Below are positions 1-5,580 of a DNA stretch of 5,933 bases, piece after piece; within the stretch, counting starts at the first letter, position 1; every line of letters starts with the position of its first letter. The position numbers and the translations under genes were made by a program. The DNA lies in assembly GCA_023389545.1 (NCBI GenBank), contig JAEWEI010000094.1:1-5933 (forward strand), read 5' to 3'. Below the pieces are notes generated by a model. That model had not been told where the DNA came from. It saw only the letters and a list, made by a program, of their open reading frames with translations, and ran no database searches. This DNA is from Actinomycetes bacterium (GTDB taxonomy: Bacteria; Actinomycetota; Actinomycetes; Actinomycetales; Cellulomonadaceae).

Positions 1-1206
1 GGGATCACCTCAGGGCTGCTGCTCGTCCTGGCGCTGCTGTCCGCCGTCGCCCCGTTCGCGACCGACCTCTACCTGCCGGCCTTCCCGACGATGGCCGCCG
101 AGCTCGCCACCGACGCCACCAGCGTGCAGCTCACCCTCACCGCGTTCCTCGTCGGCATCTCAGCCGGCCAGCTCGTCTTCGGGCCGCTCTCCGACCGGGT
201 CGGCCGCGTCCGGCCGCTCCTGGCCGGCGCCGTGCTGTGCGTCGCGGCGAGCATCGTCGCAGCGACCGCCCCCACCGTCGAGATCCTCGTCGCGGCGCGA
301 CTCGTGCAGGGGCTCGCCGGCGCCGCCGGGATGGTCATCGGCCGGGCGATCATCAGCGACCTGTCCTCCGGCAAGGCAGCCGCCCGCGCGTTCAGCCTCA
401 TGATGCTGGTCGGCGGCATCGCCCCCGTCATCGCCCCGCTGCTCGGCAGCCTGCTCGTCGGCTCCCTGGGGTGGCGCGGCCTGCTGTGGATCGTGGTGGC
501 CCTCGCCGTCGCGATGCTCATCGGAGTGGCAGTCGTGGTCCGCGAGACGCACCCCGCCGCGCGCCGCGCCGAGCTGCGGGAGCTGCGCGCACGGACGTCC
601 GCAGGGAAGGGCGAGCTCCGGACACGCGCGTACCTCGGCAACACCCTCGCGTTCGGCTTCGCGTTCGCCGTGATGATGGCTTACATCTCGGCGTCGCCGT
701 TCGTCTACCAGGTCCAGATGGGGCTGAGCGAGGTGCAGTACGGCGTGGCCTTCGGCGCCAACGCCCTCGCGCTCGCGGTGGTCAGCGGCATCTCCGCGCG
801 GCTCGCCGCGACCCGCTCCGTGCGCGGCCTGCTCGGCCTCGGGCTCACGCTCGTGCTGCTCTCGGCTGTCGCGGTCCTCATCATCGCGCTGGCGCCCGTG
901 CCCGCCGGCTGGCTCGCCCTGCCGCTGTTCGTCGCCGTCGCCAGCCTCGGCCTGGTGTTCGGCAACGCGACGGCCCTGGCCCTCGCCGCCGCCCGCCATG
1001 CCGCGGGCCTCGCGTCGGCGGTGCTCGGCGCGCTGCAGTTCGCCCTCGCCGGGCTCGTCTCCCCGCTCGTCAGCCTCGGTGGCCAGGACACTGCAGTGCC
1101 GCTCGGCGGCATCATGACCGGCCTCGCCGTCATCGCGCTGGGCTGCTTCGCGGTGGCCCGTCGCGGTGCTCAGCGCCCCGACGTCGCGGCCGCCCTGGGG
1201 GGCTGA
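1..1206 (+). CDS. Bcr/CflA-type MFS drug-resistance transporter (5' partial)
   Basis: Probable proton-coupled efflux pump of the inner membrane, of the drug:H+ antiporter (12-TM) group of the major facilitator superfamily. The frame is open from base 1. The 401 codons present nearly fill the usual family length of about 400, so only a few N-terminal residues and the start are missing. An internal ATG at 91 would delete TM1 and is not the start. Residues counted from base 1: the TM1 motif TDLYLPAFPTM at 21-31, with the acidic residue typical of Bcr-like pumps; motif A, GPLSDRVGRVRPL, at about 61-73 in the first cytoplasmic loop; RLVQG at about 100-104, followed by GRAIISDL; and a motif C-like GGIAPVIAPLLG at about 138-149 in TM5. 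A basic, charged central loop follows at about 180-210, then the hydrophobic second half. The substrate cannot be read from sequence. No regulator is visible beside it, and upstream context is outside the window. It ends in a hairpin shared with the convergent gene. Confidence 0.93.
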   Translation, partial: GITSGLLLVLALLSAVAPFATDLYLPAFPTMAAELATDATSVQLTLTAFLVGISAGQLVFGPLSDRVGRVRPLLAGAVLCVAASIVAATAPTVEILVAARLVQGLAGAAGMVIGRAIISDLSSGKAAARAFSLMMLVGGIAPVIAPLLGSLLVGSLGWRGLLWIVVALAVAMLIGVAVVVRETHPAARRAELRELRARTSAGKGELRTRAYLGNTLAFGFAFAVMMAYISASPFVYQVQMGLSEVQYGVAFGANALALAVVSGISARLAATRSVRGLLGLGLTLVLLSAVAVLIIALAPVPAGWLALPLFVAVASLGLVFGNATALALAAARHAAGLASAVLGALQFALAGLVSPLVSLGGQDTAVPLGGIMTGLAVIALGCFAVARRGAQRPDVAAALGG

Positions 1207-1222
1207 GGCTCAGGCCTCAGCC
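1201..1222. terminator. Bidirectional hairpin between convergent genes, containing both stop codons
   Basis: A perfect inverted repeat has arms GGCTGAGGC (1201-1209) and GCCTCAGCC (1214-1222) and a TCAG loop. The TGA of the MFS gene (1204-1206) lies in the left arm. The reverse-strand TGA of the head-domain gene (1217-1219) lies in the right arm. The position between convergent genes fits a two-way terminator. No T-tract follows on either strand, which is common for hairpins in high-GC actinomycetes, so termination strength is uncertain. Confidence 0.65.
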
Positions 1223-1657
1223 GCAGTCGTCGCAGACGCCCGTCGCCGGGAGGGTCATCGAGCACGTCGGGCAGATCGCGGTGGGGGCCTCCCGCACCGG
1301 CGCCGGGCGCGTGACAGGCGTCCGGGCGGGACGGGGGGCGCGCGGGGCGCGGGCCGCCGGCGCCTGCCGTCCTGCCGACGCCGGCTCGGTCACCTCGAAG
1401 CCCCGCTTGCGCAGGATCGCGACGGCGCCGAGGGCGCCACCGTTGAACTCGTCCGACGTGGCGAGCCGGCCAGTGGCGAAGCGGTGCGCGACCCCGAGGA
1501 TCGCCTTCGAGTCGTAGCTGCGGGCCTCGTGGACCAGCGTGTACTCGCGTGACGGGCCGAAGCCGTAGACCTTGAGGAAGGCCTCCCCACCACGGGAGTC
1601 GTACTCGGCGATCGCTTGCAGGATGTGCTGTCTCGACACGGAGGAAAACGTGGCCAC
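1217..1657 (-). CDS. Small protein: ScoMcrA-like N-terminal head domain plus C-terminal zinc ribbon
   Basis: A 146-residue soluble protein of unknown function. Residues about 5-90 resemble the head domain found at the N-terminus of ScoMcrA, the Streptomyces type IV enzyme that cuts phosphorothioated and methylated DNA. Visible family features are SRQHILQAIAEYD (8-20), FLKVYGFGPSREYTLVHE (27-44), YDSKAILGVAH (48-58) and the closing ILRKRGFEV (81-89). A Pro/Ala/Arg-rich, probably disordered linker follows (about 92-127). The extreme C-terminus is a short ribbon, CPTC...CDDC, with C129, C132, C142 and C145, likely binding one zinc. The SRA, sulfur-binding and HNH nuclease domains of full ScoMcrA are absent, so a nuclease activity is not supported. 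The GTG at 1657 is chosen because a TANNNT element lies eight bases upstream and no Shine-Dalgarno is present, which suggests a leaderless mRNA. A second GTG at 1639 (residue 7) is possible. The domain match is from recall of the family, not from a search. Confidence 0.85.
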   Translation of the reverse strand: MATFSSVSRQHILQAIAEYDSRGGEAFLKVYGFGPSREYTLVHEARSYDSKAILGVAHRFATGRLATSDEFNGGALGAVAILRKRGFEVTEPASAGRQAPAARAPRAPRPARTPVTRPAPVREAPTAICPTCSMTLPATGVCDDCG

Positions 1658-1665
1658 GGTGAAAC

Positions 1666-1671
1666 AGCCTA
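1666..1671 (-). promoter_or_regulatory. Candidate -10 element for a leaderless transcript of the head-domain gene
   Basis: On the reverse strand the sequence reads TAGGCT, fitting the actinobacterial TANNNT -10 pattern. It ends eight bases before the GTG at 1657. No recognisable -35 box and no ribosome binding site accompany it. Transcription could begin at or next to the start codon. The match is short and the spacing slightly long, so confidence is low. Confidence 0.35.
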
Positions 1672-1766
1672 CGACTTGACGGCCGCCGCCCAGTCCGCGA
1701 CCTGTGCCCGCGCGGCGCCTCCCGGGGCGGCAGGCGGCTGACGGCGGCCGTTCGTGCAGGTCGTCG

Positions 1767-1787
1767 CGTGTGGGTTACGTTCACACG
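1767..1787 (+). promoter_or_regulatory. Leaderless promoter -10 (TACGTT) inside a perfect inverted repeat, possible operator
   Basis: The TANNNT -10 box TACGTT is at 1776-1781, followed by exactly six bases and an ATG at 1788. This puts the box at -12 to -7 if transcription starts on the A of ATG, the canonical spacing for leaderless actinobacterial genes. The box is enclosed by a perfect inverted repeat, CGTGTG (1767-1772) and CACACG (1782-1787), with a nine-base spacer. A repressor bound there would cover the -10 and the start site. The -35 region (about 1751-1758, TTCGTGCA) is poor. No regulator gene for it is in the window. Confidence 0.45.
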
Positions 1788-1835
1788 ATGCTGATGCTCA
1801 CACCGACGCTCGAGCTCGGCCGATCCCGCCGATGA
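1788..1835 (+). CDS. Candidate 15-codon leaderless leader ORF, ATGA-coupled to the flavoprotein
   Basis: The ATG at 1788 opens a short frame encoding MLMLTPTLELGRSRR and ends at TGA 1833-1835. That TGA overlaps the flavoprotein ATG (1832-1834) in the sequence ATGA, a classic layout for termination-reinitiation coupling. The ATG lies six bases behind a TACGTT -10 box, so it could be read as the first codon of a leaderless mRNA. The flavoprotein start has no Shine-Dalgarno of its own, which would make the coupling useful. The peptide shows no run of a single regulatory amino acid, so amino-acid attenuation is not suggested; the peptide itself may be unimportant. An ORF this short can occur by chance. 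Confidence 0.4.
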   Translation: MLMLTPTLELGRSRR

Positions 1836-3094
1836 GCACAGCGAGTGTGATCGGCGGTGGCCCCGCGGGTTTGATCGCCGCCGAGACGCTGGCCGGGGCC
1901 GGTGTGGCCGTCACCGTGTACGACCGGATGCCCTCGGTGGGCCGCAGGTTCCTCCTCGCGGGCCACGGCGGGCTGAACATCACGCACTCCGAGGCCCGCG
2001 ACCGGATGCTGGCCCGATACGGCCGGTCGGCTGACCGGTTGGCGCCGATGCTCGAGGTGTTCAGCCCGCAGGACCTGCGCGACTGGTGCGCGAGCCTGGG
2101 CGAGCCGACGTTCGTCGGGTCGAGCGGGCGAGTCTTCCCGCAGGCGTTCCGGGCCACCCCCTTGATGCGCGCATGGCTGGCGCGGCTGGCCGAGCTGGGG
2201 GTGCGGATCGAGACGCGCCATCGCTGGATGGGCTGGGCCGGCGACGCCGATGGGCTGCGCTTCACCCGGGCCGACGGCGAGGCGGTCGAGGTCGCGCCGG
2301 ACCTGACGGTCTTCGCGCTCGGCGGCGCGTCGTGGCCCCGGCTCGGCGCCGACGGCGGCTGGGTCGACCTATTCACCGAGCGCGGCGCCGAGGTGACACC
2401 CCTGCAGGCCGCGAACGTCGGGGTGCAGGTCACCTGGACGGAGACCTTCGCTGACCGGTTCGTGGGGAACCCGCTGAAGAACGTCGGGCTGACGGTGCCG
2501 GGGAGTGGTCAGCAGGCCCGCGGCGACGCCATGGTGACGAAGACCGGCGTCGAAGGCGGCCCCGTCTACGCGATCGGCGCCCCGATCCGCGACGCCCTCG
2601 ACGCCGACGGGGAGTGCGTCCTCCAGGTCGACCTCCGCCCCGACCTCGGCGTCGACCAGTTGGCCGATCGGCTACGCCACCGCCGGCCCAAGGACTCGGC
2701 CTCGACCTGGCTGCGCCGCCTCGGCCTCGACCCCGTCGCCATCGCCCTGCTGCGGGAGTCGCGCGGCGGCGCGCTGCCAAGCGACGCCACCGTGATGGCG
2801 AGCCTGGTCAAGGCGGTCCCCGTCATGGTCACCGCGACGATGCCCATTGACCGGGCCATCTCCACGGCGGGCGGCCTCGCCTGGTCGGAGGTCGACGACT
2901 CGCTGATGATGCGGCGGCTGCCCGGCACATTCGTCGCAGGCGAGATGCTCGACTGGGAGGCGCCGACCGGCGGCTACCTGTTGCAGGCGTCGTTCAGCAC
3001 GGGAGTCGTCGCGGCGCAGGGCGCGCTGGCGTGGCTCCGGGGTGACGCCGTCACTCATCCCACTCCGCATAGCCGATCTCGTAGAGGCAGTTGA
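1832..3094 (+). CDS. FAD-dependent oxidoreductase, TIGR03862 (PP_4765) / HI0933-like family flavoprotein
   Basis: A 420-residue cytoplasmic flavoprotein of the HI0933/BaiN group, probably an FAD-linked reductase or oxidoreductase whose natural substrate is unknown for this branch. Domains in order: an N-terminal Rossmann FAD site, VIGGGPAG, at 6-13; the family signature GRRFLLAGHGGLNITHSE at 37-54; a second nucleotide motif, FALGGASWPRLGADGGW, at 161-177; a central inserted domain of about 180-360; and the C-terminal FAD-closing signature AGEMLDWEAPTGGYLLQASF at 369-388. The start at 1832 is chosen because the Rossmann strand begins within five residues. The same frame extends back to a GTG at 1754, but that stretch is not family-like and spans the probable promoter. 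No Shine-Dalgarno precedes 1832; its ATG overlaps the stop of a short upstream ORF. The last 15 residues or so (from about VTHPTPHS) are a non-conserved tail overlapping the convergent lipoprotein gene. Automated pipelines sometimes call such proteins aminoacetone oxidase-like; I would not. Confidence 0.92.
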   Translation: MSTASVIGGGPAGLIAAETLAGAGVAVTVYDRMPSVGRRFLLAGHGGLNITHSEARDRMLARYGRSADRLAPMLEVFSPQDLRDWCASLGEPTFVGSSGRVFPQAFRATPLMRAWLARLAELGVRIETRHRWMGWAGDADGLRFTRADGEAVEVAPDLTVFALGGASWPRLGADGGWVDLFTERGAEVTPLQAANVGVQVTWTETFADRFVGNPLKNVGLTVPGSGQQARGDAMVTKTGVEGGPVYAIGAPIRDALDADGECVLQVDLRPDLGVDQLADRLRHRRPKDSASTWLRRLGLDPVAIALLRESRGGALPSDATVMASLVKAVPVMVTATMPIDRAISTAGGLAWSEVDDSLMMRRLPGTFVAGEMLDWEAPTGGYLLQASFSTGVVAAQGALAWLRGDAVTHPTPHSRSRRGS

Positions 3095-3680
3095 CCGGGT
3101 CATCCGTGGCCCCGCCCTCGGGGAATGCCCTCCGGGCAAGTTCTGCGAACGTCTCATCTTGAGCCCAGTCGACGTCGTATTTCGTCAGGCACTCGCGCAG
3201 CGCTGGCAGTAACGCGGCTTCGCGACGTTCGCGGAACGCGACGACGTCCGGGGACTCGACCTGCCAGAACTGGTCCACGAATTGGGCGTGCTCGACATAG
3301 CACTGATCGGCGGCGGACATGGTTTGACCGGCAGCATCGTCGACGGCGATGTCGTAGGGGATGAACGCCACGCCGTCCTTCTCCTGCGGTGCCGAGACTG
3401 TCACGGCGTAGCCCTGGCCGCGCATGCAGTCGACGGCGGCGCTGATGGCGGATTCATAATCCGCGTAGTTGACGTCACCGTCCTCCAGGAGCTTGAGCTG
3501 TGCCGCGCCAGCCCCGGCCTGACGAGCCGCCTCAACGGCCGTGACGGGTGGAGCGGCGTCGTGTTGATCGGCAGGGGCTGTCGTGCCCAACCCTGTCGGG
3601 GCAGGCGCGGAGCATGCGCCGACCGCGATCACGCACGACAGAACTGCCCACAGTCGCAGCGTCGTGGTCGCGAAGCGCAT
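3051..3680 (-). CDS. Lipoprotein of unknown function with four cysteines in the mature part
   Basis: A 209-residue predicted surface lipoprotein. A short positive N-terminus (MRFATTTLR) and a hydrophobic stretch lead to the lipobox VGAC, with the lipidated Cys at residue 23. A Pro/Thr/Ala-rich tether follows to about residue 47. The mature domain is acidic and has four cysteines (85, 127, 164, 198), enough for two disulfides in an extracytoplasmic protein. Each sits in a similar setting, such as CMRGQGY at 85-91 and CLTKYDVDW at 164-172, a pattern seen in many uncharacterised actinobacterial secreted proteins. No enzymatic motif is recognised. The ATG at 3680 is chosen because it gives a normal signal peptide; the frame stays open further upstream, but only as antisense of the sigma gene. 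The upstream Shine-Dalgarno is weak. It is divergent from the ECF sigma operon and converges on the flavoprotein with a 44-bp overlap. It may belong to the sigma regulon; that is inference. Confidence 0.87.
   Translation of the reverse strand: MRFATTTLRLWAVLSCVIAVGACSAPAPTGLGTTAPADQHDAAPPVTAVEAARQAGAGAAQLKLLEDGDVNYADYESAISAAVDCMRGQGYAVTVSAPQEKDGVAFIPYDIAVDDAAGQTMSAADQCYVEHAQFVDQFWQVESPDVVAFRERREAALLPALRECLTKYDVDWAQDETFAELARRAFPEGGATDDPVNCLYEIGYAEWDE
3110..3123. terminator. Weak candidate hairpin downstream of the flavoprotein
   Basis: Arms CCCCG (3110-3114) and CGGGG (3119-3123) enclose a four-base loop, 15 bases after the flavoprotein stop. The hairpin lies inside the convergent lipoprotein gene and has only five pairs with no T-tract. 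It could slow or end flavoprotein transcription, but a chance GC-rich repeat is equally plausible. Confidence 0.2.
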
Positions 3681-3786
3681 CGCAGTCAGGCCGATCTCGA
3701 GAAGTCCAGGTGGCCGGGTAGTTTCTGCCCGTCGCCCGCCCTCGGCGGCGGCAAGTCCGGGTGAGTCTCCGCAAGTTAACGCCCTC

Positions 3787-3799
3787 GCCGACTGTCGGC
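3787..3799. repeat. Perfect 6-1-6 palindrome, possible operator
   Basis: GCCGAC (3787-3792), a central T, and GTCGGC (3794-3799) form a perfect inverted repeat in the divergent gap. It sits 107 bases from the lipoprotein start and 202 bases from the sigma start. The size fits a dimeric regulator site, but short GC palindromes arise often in this base composition and no matching regulator is known to me. Confidence 0.3.
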
Positions 3800-3904
3800 A
3801 ACGCCCATTCTGGTCACAGCCAGAAAAACCGCTGACGGGAGTGGCGGTCGCCGGCTCTGGCTGGCGGGCGCGGGGATGTCCCACGATGCGAGCAGTCACA
3901 GTCC

Positions 3905-3921
3905 GGCGGCCAATGACCGCC
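3905..3921. repeat. Inverted repeat overlapping a possible -35 box of the sigma operon
   Basis: GGCGG (3905-3909) and CCGCC (3917-3921) flank a seven-base centre. The candidate -35 box at 3913-3918 lies within it, so a protein bound here could control the sigma operon. The arms are only five bases and GC-only, so significance is uncertain. Confidence 0.25.
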
Positions 3922-3941
3922 TTGCCGTTGAGGCTCATATC
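3913..3941 (+). promoter_or_regulatory. Weak vegetative promoter candidate for the sigma operon
   Basis: ATGACC (3913-3918) matches four of six bases of TTGACA. It is separated by 17 bases from CATATC (3936-3941), a poor -10. A transcript from here would have a leader of roughly 50 bases before the sigma gene. This is the best candidate I can pick by eye, not a strong one. Confidence 0.2.
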
Positions 3942-3987
3942 GCCAGGCCGGTCCCTGGCGCTGTCACGCTGGGGCCACTTGGCGCAT

Positions 3988-3994
3988 AAGGGGG
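3988..3994 (+). promoter_or_regulatory. Ribosome binding site that favours the 4002 start of the sigma gene
   Basis: AAGGGGG is a good Shine-Dalgarno. It lies seven bases before the ATG at 4002 but only one base before the in-frame ATG at 3996, which is too close. The downstream ATG is therefore preferred. Confidence 0.6.
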
Positions 3995-4001
3995 TATGGG
4001 G

Positions 4002-4547
4002 ATGGACGAGCCGACCGACGACGAGCTGCTGGCGCGGTCGGTGTTGCGGCCGCAGGTGTTCGGTCTGCTCTATGAGCGCCATTCCGGTGCGGTGTTCCGC
4101 TTCCTGTCCCGGCGCTGCGGCCCGGGGGCTGCCGAGGACCTCGTCGGGGACGTGTTCGTCGCGGCGCTCGAGGCTCGGGTGCGTTACCGCCCTCATGCGA
4201 GCGGATCGGCGCTTCCGTGGCTGTACGGCATCGCCGGCAACGTCGTGCGGGCACATCTGCGTCGCCAACGTCCGAGCGCGATGGTCGACCCGGACGTGGG
4301 GGTGGACTGGGACGCGGTCGACGAGCGCGTCGATGCCCGGGCTGCGCGGGAGGAGTTGCGCACAGCGCTCGCCTCACTGACACCGTCCGAGCACGAAGCC
4401 TTCCTCCTGGTCGCCTGGGAAGGGCTGAGCCCTGCCGAGGCCGCCGAGGTGCTCGGGGTGACGCCGACTGTCATCCGCACTCGCGTGAGTCGTGCCCGGA
4501 GCCGCGCGCGAACCGCGCTGAACACGCCACCCCTTCCTGCTCTCTGA
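4002..4547 (+). CDS. ECF (extracytoplasmic function) RNA polymerase sigma factor
   Basis: A 181-residue alternative sigma factor of the two-domain ECF type that directs RNA polymerase to its own promoter set. Region 2 covers about residues 15-90: the YERHSGAVFRFLSRRCG stretch (24-40) with AEDLVGDVFVAALE (44-57) forms the core-binding and -10-reading helices, and WLYGIAGNVVRAHLRR (73-88) is the typical end of sigma2. An acidic linker (about 95-118) leads to region 4 (about 119-173), where LTPSEHEAFLLVAWEGLSPA (126-145) precedes the helix-turn-helix EVLGVTPTVIRTRVSRAR (149-166) that contacts the -35 element. There is no long C-terminal SnoaL-type extension, which rules out ECF41-like forms. The ATG at 4002 is preferred over 3996 on ribosome-binding-site spacing. 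Its stop lies 12 bases before the membrane-protein ATG, so the two are almost certainly co-transcribed. The target promoters and exact ECF group are unknown. Confidence 0.94.
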   Translation: MDEPTDDELLARSVLRPQVFGLLYERHSGAVFRFLSRRCGPGAAEDLVGDVFVAALEARVRYRPHASGSALPWLYGIAGNVVRAHLRRQRPSAMVDPDVGVDWDAVDERVDARAAREELRTALASLTPSEHEAFLLVAWEGLSPAEAAEVLGVTPTVIRTRVSRARSRARTALNTPPLPAL

Positions 4548-4559
4548 CGGAGGACGACC

Positions 4560-5525
4560 ATGAACCTGGATGCTCTGGCCAAGGTCGCGGGCGACGTCGC
4601 GGACGCCACGCCCGACGATCTCACCGTGGGTCGCCAGCGGCTGGAGCGCGCAATGCGTGCAGCAGACGCCCGAGTGAGCGCCGTGCGGCGCCGCCGCCAG
4701 CGCCGCAGGGGGATCGGGGCCCTCGTGGGCGCTGCCGCGACCATCGCGGTGGTGATCGCCGCGCCCCTGTTCTCCGCTGCCCCGGCCTCGGCTCAGGAGG
4801 TGCTGCTCGCAGCCGCCGATGCCGCCGGCCGGCAGGCCGACGACACGGCCAACGCCGCGTACTGGCACGTGGTGTCCGAAGTCGACTACCCCGACACTGA
4901 GCCGTTCCGGCGCGAGATCTGGCAGGCGCGCACCGGTCTGAGCGTCCTACGTGACGCCTCCGTCGCGGCCCAGGCTGCACAGTCGGACGGCGCGACAGCA
5001 CTCGACCCGGCGCTCATCCGCACGCAGGGCCTCAACGAGTCCGCCACCTTTGTCGTGGGGGGCGAGTCGCTGACCTGGTCGGACCTCGACGCGCTGCCGA
5101 CGGACGCGGGCCGACTGGAGGCCGTCCTCCGCGAGAAGGTCAGCGGGCACACCTCGGGCGACGACAACGAACTCTGGGAGAGCGTCACCGGCCTGCTGCG
5201 GGAGAGCCCCGCATCCCCGGAGCTGCGCCGCGCCCTCTGGCAGGTCGCCGCCACGATCCCTGGCGTCGAGCTGCTCGGTCCCGCGATCGACTCAGCCGGC
5301 CGCAAGGGGACCGCCATCGAGCGGAACGGGCTCGATGACGGCTGGTACCGGGTCGTCTACATCCTCGACCCCGCCGACGGCGGCCTGTTCGAGACCCAGA
5401 ACATCGACGCCGACGGCACGGTCGTCTACCGGTCGACCGAGCTGACACAGGAGCCAACCGACACCGCGCCCACTGCGCAGCCGCCGATCTGCGGACCGGG
5501 CTCCTCCCCGGAGCGTGGCTGCTGA
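4560..5525 (+). CDS. CU044_5270-like single-pass membrane protein, probable regulator of the adjacent sigma factor
   Basis: A 321-residue membrane protein with a cytoplasmic N-terminus of about 50 residues ending in the basic stretch RRRRQRRR (43-50). One transmembrane helix follows at about 51-72, and an extracytoplasmic domain takes up the rest. The pattern resembles the actinobacterial CU044_5270 family, usually encoded beside ECF sigma factors: YWHVVSEVDY (101-110), REIWQARTG (118-126), a LDALPTDAGRLEAVLREK block (176-193), LRRALWQVAATIPGVELLG (222-240), DSAGRKGTAI (244-253) and YILDPADGGLFETQNI (267-282). The family is uncharacterised to my knowledge. The position, 12 bases after the sigma gene behind GGAGG (4549-4553, spacing six), suggests an anti-sigma or sensor role by inference. 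The HxxxCxxC zinc motif of classical anti-sigma factors is absent. Two cysteines lie at the very C-terminus (311 and 321, the last residue). An Ala-rich PASAQ after the helix could be read as a signal-peptidase site, which would instead make the protein secreted. Confidence 0.88.
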   Translation: MNLDALAKVAGDVADATPDDLTVGRQRLERAMRAADARVSAVRRRRQRRRGIGALVGAAATIAVVIAAPLFSAAPASAQEVLLAAADAAGRQADDTANAAYWHVVSEVDYPDTEPFRREIWQARTGLSVLRDASVAAQAAQSDGATALDPALIRTQGLNESATFVVGGESLTWSDLDALPTDAGRLEAVLREKVSGHTSGDDNELWESVTGLLRESPASPELRRALWQVAATIPGVELLGPAIDSAGRKGTAIERNGLDDGWYRVVYILDPADGGLFETQNIDADGTVVYRSTELTQEPTDTAPTAQPPICGPGSSPERGC

Positions 5526-5580
5526 CGGCAGCGGGGGCGCGTGCAGTCCATCGAGCGTTGCCAGGATGAGGGAGGAACTC

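Larger units (their letters stand above)
3681..4001. other. Divergent intergenic region between the lipoprotein and the ECF sigma operon
   Basis: This 321-bp stretch should hold the promoters for both flanking genes. It is somewhat less GC-rich than its surroundings (GTTAAC at 3775-3780, CAGAAAAACC at 3821-3830, CTCATATCG at 3934-3942). I find no convincing gene in it. ORFs crossing it on either strand are extensions or antisense of neighbouring genes. It contains two inverted repeats (3787-3799 and 3905-3921), listed separately, and a weak vegetative promoter candidate. No convincing ECF-type promoter (AAC-type -35 with CGTC-type -10) was seen by eye, so autoregulation by the sigma factor is not demonstrated. 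Confidence 0.6.

Noticed and set aside
160..999. Reverse-strand ORF rich in Gly, Glu, Asp and His
   Set aside because: It is antisense to the MFS exporter, whose family motifs are clear. The composition is typical of a shadow frame.
237..1517. Long + strand ORF, very Arg/Pro-rich, overlapping the MFS and head-domain genes
   Set aside because: It is an out-of-frame shadow of high-GC coding DNA: it lacks domain motifs and crosses two well-supported genes and the hairpin.
1754..1831. Upstream in-frame extension of the flavoprotein to a GTG at 1754
   Set aside because: The extra 26 residues are not family-like and cover the predicted -10 and leader ORF. The Rossmann motif begins right after the ATG at 1832.
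3813..3967. Three GTCAC words (3813, 3895, 3963) considered as ECF41-type TGTCACA promoter elements
   Set aside because: No matching -10 at fixed spacing follows them, their spacing is irregular, and the sigma factor lacks the C-terminal domain of ECF41.
3681..4268. Reverse-strand N-terminal extension of the lipoprotein frame, up to a 405-residue ORF
   Set aside because: It runs antisense to the ECF sigma gene and would bury an obvious lipoprotein signal peptide in the middle of the protein. The ATG at 3680 gives a normal lipoprotein.
3583..4380. + strand 265-residue ORF spanning the divergent gap and part of the sigma gene
   Set aside because: It is out of frame with the sigma factor and antisense to the lipoprotein signal peptide, and it has no recognisable domain.
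4560..4800. Possibility that the CU044_5270-like protein is secreted through a signal peptide cleaved after PASA
   Set aside because: About 50 residues precede the hydrophobic helix, too long for an ordinary signal peptide. The sigma-factor context favours a membrane anchor with a cytoplasmic N-terminus, though cleavage cannot be excluded.
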